The translations under genes were made by a program, and so were the position numbers. A DNA stretch of 64,000 bases from Porphyromonadaceae bacterium UBA4262 (GTDB lineage Bacteria > Bacteroidota > Bacteroidia > Bacteroidales > Muribaculaceae), in NCBI GenBank assembly GCA_002396085.1, contig DGWI01000049.1:9992-73991 (forward strand), written 5' to 3'. The number at the start of each line of letters is the position of its first letter. Position 1 is the first letter of the stretch. Positions 25,644 to 34,312 of this stretch are shown one piece after another. Under the pieces are notes generated by a model. It saw nothing but the letters and a program-made list of their open reading frames with translations. It ran no database searches and had not been told where the DNA came from.

Positions 25644-26663
25644 ATGGCTGAAGAATTTGACATACGCAATGAGCGGCTGAAGTCGGACCAGGATTTTGAG
25701 CGTGCGCTCAGACCCATGAGGTTCGGTGACTTTGCCGGGCAGGAGAAGATTGTAGAGAATCTGCGCGTGTTTGTCCAGGCGGCTAGGCTGCGAGGCGAGG
25801 CACTTGACCACACCCTGCTGCATGGCCCCCCGGGACTGGGAAAGACCACATTGAGCAACATCATTGCCAATGAGTTGGGCGTGGGCTTCAAGGTCACCAG
25901 TGGCCCCGTGCTCGACAAGCCCGGCGACTTGGCAGGCTTGCTCACCTCGCTCGACGAGAACGATGTGCTGTTCATTGATGAGATTCATCGTCTGAGCCCC
26001 ATTGTCGAGGAGTATCTCTACTCGGCGATGGAAGACTATCGCATCGACATCATGATTGACAAGGGCCCTGGCGCACGTTCGGTACAGCTCACTCTGGCAC
26101 CGTTCACGCTGATTGGAGCCACCACACGCAGCGGTCTGCTCACCTCGCCATTGCGGGCACGATTTGGCATCAATTGTCATTTGGAGTATTATGGCCACGA
26201 GGTGCTTGAGAACATCGTCAAGCGCTCGGCACGTCTGCTGAACGTGCCCATGACCGATGAGGCTGCTCTGGAGATTGCCTTGCGCAGTCGTGGCACGCCA
26301 CGCATTGCCAACTCGCTGCTGCGCCGTGTGCGCGATTTTGCTCAGGTCAAGGGATCGGGCAAAATCGACACCGACATTGCGCGCTATGCGCTCGAGGCAC
26401 TGAACATTGACAAGTATGGCCTTGACGAGATCGACAACAAGATTCTGACCACTATTATCGACAAGTTTGGTGGCGGACCAGTGGGCATCAGCACCATTGC
26501 CACCGCATTGAGCGAGGATCCCGGCACGGTCGAGGAAGTCTATGAGCCTTATCTGATCAAGGAAGGCTTCATCAAGCGCACGCCGCGCGGCCGTGAGGTC
26601 ACCCAATTGGCTTATACCCACCTGGGGCGCTCGCCGCTGAGCCAACCGGGAAATTTGTTTTAA
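25644..26663 (+). CDS. ruvB: Holliday junction branch-migration ATPase RuvB
   Basis: Hexameric motor that drives branch migration with RuvA during recombination repair; cytoplasmic. The 339-residue protein matches RuvB throughout: RPMRFGDFAGQEKI near residues 23-36, Walker A GPPGLGKTT, Walker B FIDEIHRL, the sensor GATTRSGLLTSPLRARFG, and the C-terminal winged helix PRGREVTQLAYTHL. ruvA and ruvC are not in this window. The MOP flippase lies downstream, separated by a palindrome. Confidence 0.98.
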   Translation: MAEEFDIRNERLKSDQDFERALRPMRFGDFAGQEKIVENLRVFVQAARLRGEALDHTLLHGPPGLGKTTLSNIIANELGVGFKVTSGPVLDKPGDLAGLLTSLDENDVLFIDEIHRLSPIVEEYLYSAMEDYRIDIMIDKGPGARSVQLTLAPFTLIGATTRSGLLTSPLRARFGINCHLEYYGHEVLENIVKRSARLLNVPMTDEAALEIALRSRGTPRIANSLLRRVRDFAQVKGSGKIDTDIARYALEALNIDKYGLDEIDNKILTTIIDKFGGGPVGISTIATALSEDPGTVEEVYEPYLIKEGFIKRTPRGREVTQLAYTHLGRSPLSQPGNLF

Positions 26664-26675
26664 TCACATATAACT

Positions 26676-26718
26676 GAGGCTCTAGATTATCTAGATATTC
26701 TAGACTGTATAGAGCCTC
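26676..26718. other. Nested palindrome between ruvB and the flippase gene
   Basis: The outer 9-bp stem is GAGGCTCTA / TAGAGCCTC (26676-26684 and 26710-26718). Inside are two TCTAGA hexamers (26690-26695 and 26699-26704) around TAT, which can form a second stem. It lies 13 nt after the ruvB stop and has no T run, so it may be an mRNA processing or stabilising hairpin rather than a terminator. Confidence 0.55.
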
Positions 26719-26745
26719 TAGTCAGTCAAGCAAATCTGGAAAGAC

Positions 26746-28260
26746 ATGGCTAATCTCAAATCACTCGCCAAGGATACCGCCATCTACGGGTTGAGCAGCA
26801 TCGTCGGGCGCTTCCTCAACTATCTGTTGGTGCCTCTATATACCGCCAAGATGTCGGCCGCAAGTGGCGACTATGGCATCGTTACCAACGCCTATGCCTA
26901 CACGGCTCTGTTACTGGCTCTGCTCACCTACGGCATGGAGACAACCTTCTTCTACTATGCCAACCGCAACGATGAGAACCCCGACCGTGTCTATAGCACA
27001 ACGCTCATCACTGTGGGGATGACCTCGCTGCTGTTTGTTGTGCTTGTGACCAGTTGCATCGGTTGGATTGCGCCCTGGATGGGTATGGCCTACACCGAGC
27101 ATCCCAGTTACATCATCACGATGGCCATCGTGGTGGCGCTCGACGCGTTCCAGGCCATTATCTTTGCCTATCTGCGCTACAAGAAACGGCCGGTCAAGTT
27201 CGCAACGCTCAAGTTGCTGTTCATCTTTCTGAACATTGGGTTGAATCTGCTCTACTTCGTGGCACTTCCGGCGATGTACAGTCGTTGGCCCGATGTCATC
27301 GGCACCATCTATAGCCCCAACATCGGTGTGGGCTATGTGTTCTATCTCAATCTGGTGTGTACGCTGTTGGTGATGCTGTGCATGTACAAGGAGTTGACCG
27401 CCGTACCCTGGCGATGGGACTGGTCGCTGTTGCGCCGCATGCTCGGTTACAGTTGGCCCATCCTCATCTTGAGCGTGGCGGGTATCATCAACCAGAGCGC
27501 GTCACAGATTATTTTTCCCAAGATTTATCCGGGCACTGACGGGGCGGCACAATTGGGCATCTATGGTGCGGCCATCAAGATAGCCATGATCATGGCACTC
27601 ATCACGCAGGCATTCCGCTATGCCTACGAGCCATTTGTGTTCGGCAGCAACCGCGACACCGAGGATGTGGAGAAGCAGAAGCAGATGCAGGCCGATGCCA
27701 TGAAGTACTTCCTCATCTTCACTCTCATCGCCTATCTGGCGGTGCTGGCCGGCATCGATGTGCTCAAGCGCATCATCGCACCCGACTACTGGGTGGGATT
27801 GCGCGTGGTGCCCATTGTCATGGCAGCCGAAATCATGATGGGAATCTACTTCAACCTCTCGTTCTGGTACAAACTCACGGGCAAGACCCTGTGGGGCGCT
27901 GTGTTCTCGGGCATTGGCTGCCTGATGTTGCTGCTGGTCAACTGGCTGTTCATCCCACAGTACAGTTACATGGCTTGCGCCTGGGCAGGCGTTGCAGCCT
28001 ACGGCTCGGCTATGCTGCTCAGTTACTTTGTGGGACAGCACTATTATCCCATCCGCTTCCCGCTGCGTGACATGGCGTTATATACCGTGCTTGCCGCTGT
28101 CCTCAGTGCTGCGGCGTTGATGGTCCCCGTCGAGAACGAGTGGTTGGGTACGGCCTACCGCATGGTGCTGTTGCTGCTGTTCTGTGGTGTGGTGTTCAAG
28201 CGCGAGCACCTCGACCGCGTGTTGGCCAAGGTGCCGGTCATCGGTCGATATTTCCGATGA
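26746..28260 (+). CDS. MOP-superfamily polysaccharide/lipid-linked oligosaccharide flippase
   Basis: A 504-residue membrane protein with about 14 spans and the Wzx/MATE-type start SLAKDTAIYGLSSIVGRFLNYLLVPLY. Such proteins flip undecaprenyl-linked oligosaccharides across the inner membrane. It sits after ruvB instead of inside the glycosyltransferase block at 4-10 kb, so its substrate may be a housekeeping lipid-linked precursor or that glycan; the sequence does not decide. It is convergent with the thioesterase gene, with one base between the stop codons. Confidence 0.9.
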   Translation: MANLKSLAKDTAIYGLSSIVGRFLNYLLVPLYTAKMSAASGDYGIVTNAYAYTALLLALLTYGMETTFFYYANRNDENPDRVYSTTLITVGMTSLLFVVLVTSCIGWIAPWMGMAYTEHPSYIITMAIVVALDAFQAIIFAYLRYKKRPVKFATLKLLFIFLNIGLNLLYFVALPAMYSRWPDVIGTIYSPNIGVGYVFYLNLVCTLLVMLCMYKELTAVPWRWDWSLLRRMLGYSWPILILSVAGIINQSASQIIFPKIYPGTDGAAQLGIYGAAIKIAMIMALITQAFRYAYEPFVFGSNRDTEDVEKQKQMQADAMKYFLIFTLIAYLAVLAGIDVLKRIIAPDYWVGLRVVPIVMAAEIMMGIYFNLSFWYKLTGKTLWGAVFSGIGCLMLLLVNWLFIPQYSYMACAWAGVAAYGSAMLLSYFVGQHYYPIRFPLRDMALYTVLAAVLSAAALMVPVENEWLGTAYRMVLLLLFCGVVFKREHLDRVLAKVPVIGRYFR

Positions 28261-28261
28261 T

Positions 28262-28639
28262 TTAGTTGTTCAGGCGCGACATGAACTTGTCGCGGTCCAC
28301 GATAAAGCGCAGATGCGTGCCCTCGCCGATGAGTGTGTCGCCAGCGTAGGCAGCAACGGCAAATTCAATCTTCTTACCCTCAATGCGGGTGACCTCGGCT
28401 ATGGCGGTCACCTTGTCGCCCACGGCGGTGGGTCGCAGGTGCGACGATGTGATGTGTCCACCCACGGTGGTGCAGCCTTCGGGCAGTTCGGGCGCAACGG
28501 CCAGCATGGCTGCGTTCTCCATGAGTGCCATCATTGCTGGTGTGGCTAGCACGGGCATGTCGCCCGAGCCCATTGCCTGCGCCGTCATCTCGTCGTTCAC
28601 CACAAGTTCGCTGATGTGTTTCAATCCTACTTCAATCAT
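28262..28639 (-). CDS. Hot-dog thioesterase, FlK-like
   Basis: A 125-residue hot-dog protein. MPVLATPAMMALMENAAM near residues 28-45 holds the active-site helix with Thr and Glu, and GGHITSSHLRPTAVGDKV the adjacent His and strand, as in fluoroacetyl-CoA thioesterase-like proteins. In gut bacteria, family members probably hydrolyse short acyl-CoA or damaged acyl thioesters; the substrate is not visible here. A TATCTTTG box lies about 20 nt upstream on the minus strand. Confidence 0.88.
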   Translation of the reverse strand: MIEVGLKHISELVVNDEMTAQAMGSGDMPVLATPAMMALMENAAMLAVAPELPEGCTTVGGHITSSHLRPTAVGDKVTAIAEVTRIEGKKIEFAVAAYAGDTLIGEGTHLRFIVDRDKFMSRLNN

Positions 28640-28659
28640 TGCATACTCTTTTTGACGTG

Positions 28660-28667
28660 CAAAGATA
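28660..28667 (-). promoter_or_regulatory. -7 element of the thioesterase gene
   Basis: Minus-strand TATCTTTG, about 20 nt from ATG 28639. Confidence 0.55.
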
Positions 28668-28777
28668 ATAAATTTCTGTCAGAAGTCGAATATGTGATGC
28701 CCAACGGCATTTTTCCTAAAAAGTCGTAAAAGGGCATATTTCTGCCTTACATTGTTAGATTTTTGTAATAATTTTAG

Positions 28778-28785
28778 TAACTTTG
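28778..28785 (+). promoter_or_regulatory. -7 element of the GH25 gene
   Basis: TAACTTTG, about 27 nt upstream of ATG 28813. Together with the divergent box at 28660-28667 it marks this 173-bp gap as a two-way promoter region. Confidence 0.55.
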
Positions 28786-28812
28786 TCGCCAAATTATTGA
28801 ATTGAAAACTCA

Positions 28813-30144
28813 ATGCAACGACTCATATATCTACTGACCACTATTATCTTCGCTGCTACAACATGGGCAGCGAGTGTGCCTGTTGCCGTGACAGTCGGCC
28901 AGGATGATGATAATGATGACGGGCATGTCCAAAAAATTGAGGTGGGCGAGCGGCGCCACTACGATGGCATTGATGTGAGCGACCACCAGAAGCGCATCGA
29001 TTGGGACGAGGTTGCCAAGGACAAGGATGTGAAGTATGTCTACATCAAGGCCACCGAGGGGGCAACCTATGTGAGTAACTTGTATCGCTACAACCTGGAG
29101 AATGCGCGCAAGCATGGCATCAAGGTGGGCAGTTACCACTTTCTGCGCACAGGCAGTCGCATCCGCGACCAGTTTGACAACTTCAAGCGCGTGGTCAAGA
29201 AGGGCGAGCAGGATCTGTTGCCCGTGCTCGATGTCGAGGTGCGACAGGGATGGAGCAACCAGCAGATGCGCGACTCGGTCAAGTTGTTCTGCGACCTGAT
29301 TGAGGATCACTATGGCTGCCGACCGCTCATCTATACCAGCAGTTCGTTCTATGACAACATCCTGGGGCGCGCCTTCAATGCCTATCCCCTGTTCATCGCC
29401 CGTTACAGCAACACGCAACCTACGCTCAAGAGTGCCACCGACTGGGTGATGTGGCAGTTCAGTGAGCGAGGTCGCATCCGTGGCATCAGCACCAATGTCG
29501 ACCTGAGTTGCTTCAACAAGGGGCGATCACTTGCCGACATCATGATACGCGGCCAGCGCATCAATAACAAGCGCCGCGCCAACACCGACCTTGTGGACAA
29601 GAATGTGGAGAAACCCAGCGGTGTCAAGGTCAAGGAGGCGCCCACGATGTCAAAGCAGCAAGAGAAGGAATTGAAGAAGAAGCAGGAGAAGGAGCAAAAG
29701 GCTCGCGAACGCGCTCAGAAGTTGGCACAAGAAGAGGCCAAGAAAAAGGCTGAGCAGGAGCGTAAGCAGAAGGAAAAAGAGCAGAAACTGAGAGAAAAGG
29801 AACTGAAGCAGAAGCAAGAGCAGAACGCTAGAGAGCAAGAACATCAACGCCAACTGCAGAAGCGTGCTGCCGAGCAGAAGCAGAAAGAGCAACAAGAGGC
29901 TGCTAAGAGGCAGGAACAGGCCAACAAGCAGCAAGAGCGGCAACAACGAGCCAAGCAGGCGCAAGAGCAGCAGAAGGCTCAGCAGTCGGCAAGTCAGCAG
30001 AAGCGTCAGGAGCAGCAGGACAAACTCAAACAACAGAAGCAGCAAAGCCAGTCGCAGAATCTGCCCACTCGCACGCGCGCCAGCGTGGCTAGCAGCCAGC
30101 AAAAGAACAAAAAAACCAACAAGAGTTCGGCTGATAACGACTGA
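28813..30144 (+). CDS. GH25 lysozyme with long Gln/Lys/Glu coiled-coil tail
   Basis: A 443-residue exported muramidase. Residues 1-20 form a signal peptide. The GH25 domain spans about 48-240, with DGIDVSDHQ (Asp51/Asp54), LLPVLDVEV (Asp140, Glu142) and GISTNVDLS. Residues about 275-420 are almost entirely Q, K, E, R and A, a predicted coiled coil with no cell-wall repeat motif. The catalytic part should cut peptidoglycan between MurNAc and GlcNAc. The coiled coil may anchor or multimerise the enzyme. A strong terminator follows at 30171-30221. Confidence 0.92.
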   Translation: MQRLIYLLTTIIFAATTWAASVPVAVTVGQDDDNDDGHVQKIEVGERRHYDGIDVSDHQKRIDWDEVAKDKDVKYVYIKATEGATYVSNLYRYNLENARKHGIKVGSYHFLRTGSRIRDQFDNFKRVVKKGEQDLLPVLDVEVRQGWSNQQMRDSVKLFCDLIEDHYGCRPLIYTSSSFYDNILGRAFNAYPLFIARYSNTQPTLKSATDWVMWQFSERGRIRGISTNVDLSCFNKGRSLADIMIRGQRINNKRRANTDLVDKNVEKPSGVKVKEAPTMSKQQEKELKKKQEKEQKARERAQKLAQEEAKKKAEQERKQKEKEQKLREKELKQKQEQNAREQEHQRQLQKRAAEQKQKEQQEAAKRQEQANKQQERQQRAKQAQEQQKAQQSASQQKRQEQQDKLKQQKQQSQSQNLPTRTRASVASSQQKNKKTNKSSADND

Positions 30145-30170
30145 CGCTGTCGCTCAACAACAGTTAATAT

Positions 30171-30221
30171 TTTAGAAGCCCGTTTGGCAAGAGTTAAAAT
30201 CTAGCCAGACGGGCTTCTAAA
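30171..30221. terminator. Bidirectional intrinsic terminator, GH25 and hydF
   Basis: An 18-bp stem (arms 30171-30188 and 30204-30221, one G-T wobble, 15-nt loop) sits between convergent genes. A/T-rich flanks on both sides make it suitable for terminating both transcripts. Confidence 0.8.
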
Positions 30222-30239
30222 TTAAATATAGATTCTTGA

Positions 30240-31448
30240 TTATGCACCATGCAGTGACCGGAGGATGCCCTTGAGGTGGGCGATGGTGAGGCCATAGTTG
30301 GTGATGGGTACGCCTTGCTGCTGAGCCTGTCGGATGCGTGAGAGCATATAGCGGCGGTTGAACATGCAGGCCCCGCAATGGATGATGACATCGTAGCCCG
30401 TGAGGTCGGCTGGGAAGTCACGACCCGCCACCACATCGACTTGCAGCGATTGCCCCACACGCTTGCGCAACAGGGCTGGAATCTTCTCACGGCCGATGTC
30501 CTCGCTGAGCGGGGCATGGGTGCAAGCCTCGGCGATGAGAACGCGCGACTGCGGCGTGAGGGTGTCCAGTGCCTTGGCGCCATCGAGCATCACGGCAAGG
30601 TCGCCCTTCCATGCTGCCATGAGGATGGAGAACGAGGTGAGTCGCGACTCCTCGGGGCACAAGCGATAAACCTCGGCAAACACTTGCGAGTCGGTGATGA
30701 CAAGTGCAGGCGGCTGGCGCAGGGTGGCTAGGGCATGTTCCATCTGGTCGGGTGTGCAGCAAGTGATGATGCAGCCATTGTCCAACAGGTCGCGGATGGT
30801 CTGCACCTGCGGCAAGATGAGTCGCCCTTTGGGAGCCTGACGGTCCTGCGGCATGACTAGCAGTACCGAGTCACCTGGCTTGACCATGTCGCCCGTGATG
30901 GAACGCTCGACAGTGGCCTGTGGCGAGGCAAGGATGATGGCTTGACGCACATCGTCAATGCCCATGCCTGTGGTGGCACTCGCCAGCACTGGCGCGATGC
31001 CCAACTGTGCCTTGATTTGGGCTGCGATGCCGTCGGGGTCGGGCTGTTTGTCCACTTGATTGAGCACGACAACGATGGGTGTCTCTTGCTGCTGCAGCAG
31101 GTCGAGCCAAGCCTTGTCGTCGGGTTGTGCGGGACCGTCCAGTACGAGCAAGGCCAGGTCGGTCTGTGCCAATACCTCTCGAGTGCGCTTGTTGCGCAGG
31201 CTGCCCACAACACCCTCGTCGTCGAAGCCTGCCGTGTCGATAAACAGGCATGGCCCGATGGGGTGCAACTCCATGGCACGTCGCACGGGGTCGGTGGTGG
31301 TGCCGGGCACATCGGCCACCAGCGAGACTTGCTGTCCCGTCAGGGCGTTGATAATGCTCGATTTGCCCACGTTGCGCCGTCCGTAGATGGCGACGTGAAG
31401 CCTTGTGGCCTGTGGCGTGGCGTTAAAATCTGAAGTCGCGTTGTCCAT
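30240..31448 (-). CDS. hydF: [FeFe]-hydrogenase maturation GTPase HydF
   Basis: A 402-residue scaffold that receives the 2Fe subcluster and delivers it to apo-hydrogenase. GTPase motifs are GRRNVGKS (about 23-30), DVPGTTTDP, DTAGFDD (about 71-77) and NQVDK. The C-terminal [4Fe-4S] ligands are Cys309 in ACTHAP and HCGAC (His357, Cys358, Cys361), the spacing expected of HydF. ATG 31448 is used; the frame extends to 31523 without family features. It overlaps the 3' end of hydG by 26 nt, so the two are one operon. Confidence 0.95.
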   Translation of the reverse strand: MDNATSDFNATPQATRLHVAIYGRRNVGKSSIINALTGQQVSLVADVPGTTTDPVRRAMELHPIGPCLFIDTAGFDDEGVVGSLRNKRTREVLAQTDLALLVLDGPAQPDDKAWLDLLQQQETPIVVVLNQVDKQPDPDGIAAQIKAQLGIAPVLASATTGMGIDDVRQAIILASPQATVERSITGDMVKPGDSVLLVMPQDRQAPKGRLILPQVQTIRDLLDNGCIITCCTPDQMEHALATLRQPPALVITDSQVFAEVYRLCPEESRLTSFSILMAAWKGDLAVMLDGAKALDTLTPQSRVLIAEACTHAPLSEDIGREKIPALLRKRVGQSLQVDVVAGRDFPADLTGYDVIIHCGACMFNRRYMLSRIRQAQQQGVPITNYGLTIAHLKGILRSLHGA

Positions 31449-32838
31449 TGGCGATGTCGTTGAGGCGGCGTGCCGCCAGGTCGCGGATGCGCTCGTTGGG
31501 CAGCAACTGCAGTTCGCGGGCAATCATGGCCTCGCCCTTGGCGCGAGTGGCGGGCGATGCATAGTCCTCAAGATACTCCTTGAGGGTGAGCATGGCGTTT
31601 GGAGTGCAGCAGTGGCTGATCTTGCCGGCCTTGACCAGTGTCATGAAGCGGTCGCCAGTGCGTCCCTCGCGGTAGCAAGCGGTGCAGAAACTGGGCAGCA
31701 TGTCGATGTCGAGCAGCCAACTGATGACCTCGTCCAGGGTGCGCTGGTCGCTCACGTCGAACTGAGCCGTCTCGTCGTGCCGCTCCTCGGTGGTGTAGCC
31801 GCCCACGCTGGTGCGTGAGCCGCCACTGATCTGCGAGATGCCGAGTTCGAGCACGCGCTCACGCACGCGCTTCGACTCGCGGGTCGAGATGATCATGCCC
31901 GTGTAGGGTGCCGCCAGGCGGATGATGGCCACAATGCGACAGAAGATTTCATCGGGCAGCACATCGGGGAAGTCGTCAAGCGAGATGTCGTCGGCGGGGC
32001 AGATGCGCGGCACACTGATGGTGTGCGGTCCCACGCCGAAGCGCGCCTCCAGGTGCTCGGCATGCATGAGCAGGCCCACCAGATCGTAGCGATAGGTGGT
32101 CAGGCCGTAGAGCACACCGATGCCCACATCGTCACAGCCGCCCTGCATGGCGCGGTCCATGGCCTCGGTGTGGTAGCAGTAGTTGCTCTTGGGGCCTGTG
32201 GGGTGCAGTGCCTCATAGTTGGCCTTGTTGTAGGTCTCCTGGAACAGGATGTAGGTGCCGATGCCAGCCTCGTGCAGACGGCGGTAACTGTCGACGTCGG
32301 TAGCGGCGATGTTGATGTTGACACGGCGTATGGCACCATTGCCCACGCGTGTGTCATAGATGGTCTTGATCGAATCAAGGATGTATTCCAGCGGGTTGTA
32401 GATGGGGTGCTCACCTGCCTCGACGGCCAGTCGCTTGTGACCCATCTTCTCGAGCGCGATGACCTCCTGACGGATCTCGTCTTGAGTCAACTTCTTGCGG
32501 GGGATGGTGTGGTTCTTGCCGTGATAGGGGCAGTAGACGCATCCGTTGATGCAGTAGTTAGACAGGTAGAGCGGGGCAAACAGCACGATGCGGTTGCCGT
32601 AGAGGCGCTGCTTGAGTTCGCGTGCCAGTTGCATGTATTGTTCCACAAGGTCGGGCTGGTCGCACTCGAGCAGCACGGCTGCCTCGCGGTGTGTCAGGCC
32701 GTGGCACTGCGCGGCCTTGTTGATGATTTCCTCGATGAGGGCACGATTACTGCGATTGCTCGCGGCATAATCCAGGGTTTCACGTATTTCGGCATCGTCG
32801 ATAAATTCCTCGGCGTGCGCTGACTTAGGGTTGTACAT
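31423..32838 (-). CDS. hydG: [FeFe]-hydrogenase maturase HydG (tyrosine lyase, radical SAM)
   Basis: A 471-residue enzyme that splits tyrosine to p-cresol, CO and CN, building the Fe(CO)2CN synthon. The N-terminal motif C96-x3-C100-x2-C103 lies in NYCINGCVYCPYHGKNH. The C-terminal second cluster has C385-x2-C388-x22-C411 in FCTACYREGRTGDRFM. Length and both clusters match HydG. Its leader is about 145 nt of tandem T/C/G-rich repeats behind the -7 box at 32983-32990. It is first in a two-gene operon with hydF. Confidence 0.97.
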   Translation of the reverse strand: MYNPKSAHAEEFIDDAEIRETLDYAASNRSNRALIEEIINKAAQCHGLTHREAAVLLECDQPDLVEQYMQLARELKQRLYGNRIVLFAPLYLSNYCINGCVYCPYHGKNHTIPRKKLTQDEIRQEVIALEKMGHKRLAVEAGEHPIYNPLEYILDSIKTIYDTRVGNGAIRRVNINIAATDVDSYRRLHEAGIGTYILFQETYNKANYEALHPTGPKSNYCYHTEAMDRAMQGGCDDVGIGVLYGLTTYRYDLVGLLMHAEHLEARFGVGPHTISVPRICPADDISLDDFPDVLPDEIFCRIVAIIRLAAPYTGMIISTRESKRVRERVLELGISQISGGSRTSVGGYTTEERHDETAQFDVSDQRTLDEVISWLLDIDMLPSFCTACYREGRTGDRFMTLVKAGKISHCCTPNAMLTLKEYLEDYASPATRAKGEAMIARELQLLPNERIRDLAARRLNDIANGQRDFRF

Positions 32839-32846
32839 ATAGAGTT

Positions 32847-33215
32847 CTTGGTTTTCGGTTCTCGGTTTTCGGTTCTCGGTTTTCAGTCTTCGGTTTTCAG
32901 TTTTCGGTCACAACCAATAACCAATAACCGACAACTGATAACCGACAACTGATAACGAGTTGATAGTTGGTTAAAACGGCTGCAAAATTACTGCAAGTTG
33001 AGCGAAGTACAAAATGAAAAACAAAGTTTTTCGATTTTTACTTCCGAGACGCCGCGTAATTTATGCAACATTACTGCAAGTTGAGCGAAAAACCAAACTT
33101 TGTCTGAGATTTTGCGCGGCGCAGCCCCGATTTTGCCCAACATGAGGTTTTCGCCTCTCAGTTTTCAGCCACAACCGACAACTGATAACCGTCAACCGAC
33201 AACCGATAACTGACA
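32847..33215. repeat. Low-complexity repeats and a 20-nt direct repeat upstream of hydG
   Basis: From about 32847 to 32958 the sequence alternates CGGTTTTC-like and ACCGACAACTGATA-like units. Similar ACCGACAACTGATAACC units recur at about 33175-33215. A 20-nt direct repeat, ATTACTGCAAGTTGAGCGAA, is present at 32987-33006 and 33070-33089. The hydG -7 box (TAATTTTG, minus, 32983-32990) overlaps the first copy. No gene is seen in the 436-bp gap. Confidence 0.7.
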
Positions 33216-33216
33216 A

Positions 33217-33252
33217 CAAGAATGGGCAGCACCGCAGTGTTGCCCATTCTTG
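33217..33252 (-). terminator. Terminator of the exported-protein gene at 33275
   Basis: Perfect 12-bp stem CAAGAATGGGCA / TGCCCATTCTTG (arms 33217-33228 and 33241-33252) with a 12-nt loop, 22 nt after the minus-strand stop. No T run follows on that strand, so termination efficiency is uncertain. Confidence 0.6.
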
Positions 33253-33274
33253 GGGGATTAATACGATGCTTTGA

Positions 33275-34213
33275 CTAGCGAACCATCATCTTGACGCTTG
33301 AGCCATCGCTCATGCGCACGATGACTACACCAGTGTGGTTAGCGTCAACGCGCTGGCCGTTGATGTTGTAGCGAGCCACCTCGCGGGTGTTGCTTGCGTC
33401 AACACCTTCAATGCCAGTGGCGGGAACAGTCTCACCGTAATACTCGATGACGATGTCCTCGACATTGGTCACATCACCAGCCACAATTGCACCAGCGGGG
33501 ATCACCAGATAATAGGTGATGTCGCGGGCATTGAAGTAGTCGGTGAAGCCGTCATAGTCCGAGCCCCACAGCGTCACGCTCATCTTGTCGCTGCTGATGT
33601 TGGCCTGCCACTCATCCATCGGCTCGATGACAAAACCTGCCTCGGGGTCGCTCTCGCGCAACACGACGTTGATAGGATTGACGCTGGTCAAGGCCTGGTT
33701 GAAGGTGAGTGTAAAGCTCATGTTCACCATCGTGCTGTATTGCTTGGGCAGCACACTGTTGGGCTCAGGATCACCACCGACAACCATCAGAGGCTCGGCA
33801 GGATCGGGAGCGTTCAGGCCGTAGTATTCAACGACAATCTCATCCTCGGTGAGCACGCCAGCAGGGATTACCAGATAGTAGTTGGCATCCTCGCACTGAA
33901 ATGCACAAGTATAACCATCATAGTCGGCACCCCAGACGGTAACCGTCTTGCCACCGTTGCTTGTAGATGAGTTCCACACGTCATCGGGAGTGACCTCGGT
34001 GCCGGTGGTTGGGTCATCTTTCATCAGTTTGATGCTGGTCACATCGCCCACGGTCACAGCCTGGTCGAAGTTAAAGGTGAACGACATCGAAGCCCAGTTG
34101 CCGTAGGCCTTGGGCAGTACAGTGTTGGCTGCGGGCTCCACGCTGTAGGTCTGAGCCATAGCGGCCAGGCCCATGGTTGCTATTGCAACCAGTGAGAGTA
34201 AAAGTTTCTTCAT
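33275..34213 (-). CDS. Exported two-module protein with T9SS-like C-terminus
   Basis: A 312-residue protein with signal peptide (1-20, ending AMAQ). Two related modules of about 100-110 residues follow (about 24-130 and 135-250), each with MSFT-type strands, PxDxW, KTVTVWGADYDG or MSVTLWGSDYDG, and YYLVIPAG. The last 35 residues (YNINGQRVDA, then GVVIVRM and KMMVR) look like a type A sorting domain used by the type IX secretion system. The protein is probably delivered to the surface or outside. Function unknown. It follows the LRR gene by 99 nt and may share its transcript. Confidence 0.82.
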   Translation of the reverse strand: MKKLLLSLVAIATMGLAAMAQTYSVEPAANTVLPKAYGNWASMSFTFNFDQAVTVGDVTSIKLMKDDPTTGTEVTPDDVWNSSTSNGGKTVTVWGADYDGYTCAFQCEDANYYLVIPAGVLTEDEIVVEYYGLNAPDPAEPLMVVGGDPEPNSVLPKQYSTMVNMSFTLTFNQALTSVNPINVVLRESDPEAGFVIEPMDEWQANISSDKMSVTLWGSDYDGFTDYFNARDITYYLVIPAGAIVAGDVTNVEDIVIEYYGETVPATGIEGVDASNTREVARYNINGQRVDANHTGVVIVRMSDGSSVKMMVR

Positions 34214-34245
34214 TGTTGTTTTGTTTTTTTATTGGGTTAATGTTG

Positions 34246-34305
34246 AAGGGTTATGGGCTAAGGTTGAGGACGGGTAGACCGTCGACTCTAAACCCATAAC
34301 CCCTT
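34246..34305 (-). terminator. Hairpin between the LRR gene and the T9SS-like gene
   Basis: Arms AAGGGTTATGGG (34246-34257) and CCCATAACCCCTT (34293-34305, one bulged C) around a 35-nt loop, just after the LRR stop codon at 34313. It could partially terminate the minus-strand transcript before the downstream gene. Confidence 0.45.
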
Positions 34306-34312
34306 TAATGAA

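Noticed and set aside
29650..30102. Leucine-rich minus-strand frame looking like a membrane protein
   Set aside because: The Leu runs are complements of the CAG/AAG codons that encode the Gln/Lys coiled coil of the GH25 protein.
32839..32960. Possible CRISPR-like array
   Set aside because: The repeats are short, directly abutting, variable units without unique spacers, and there are no cas genes.
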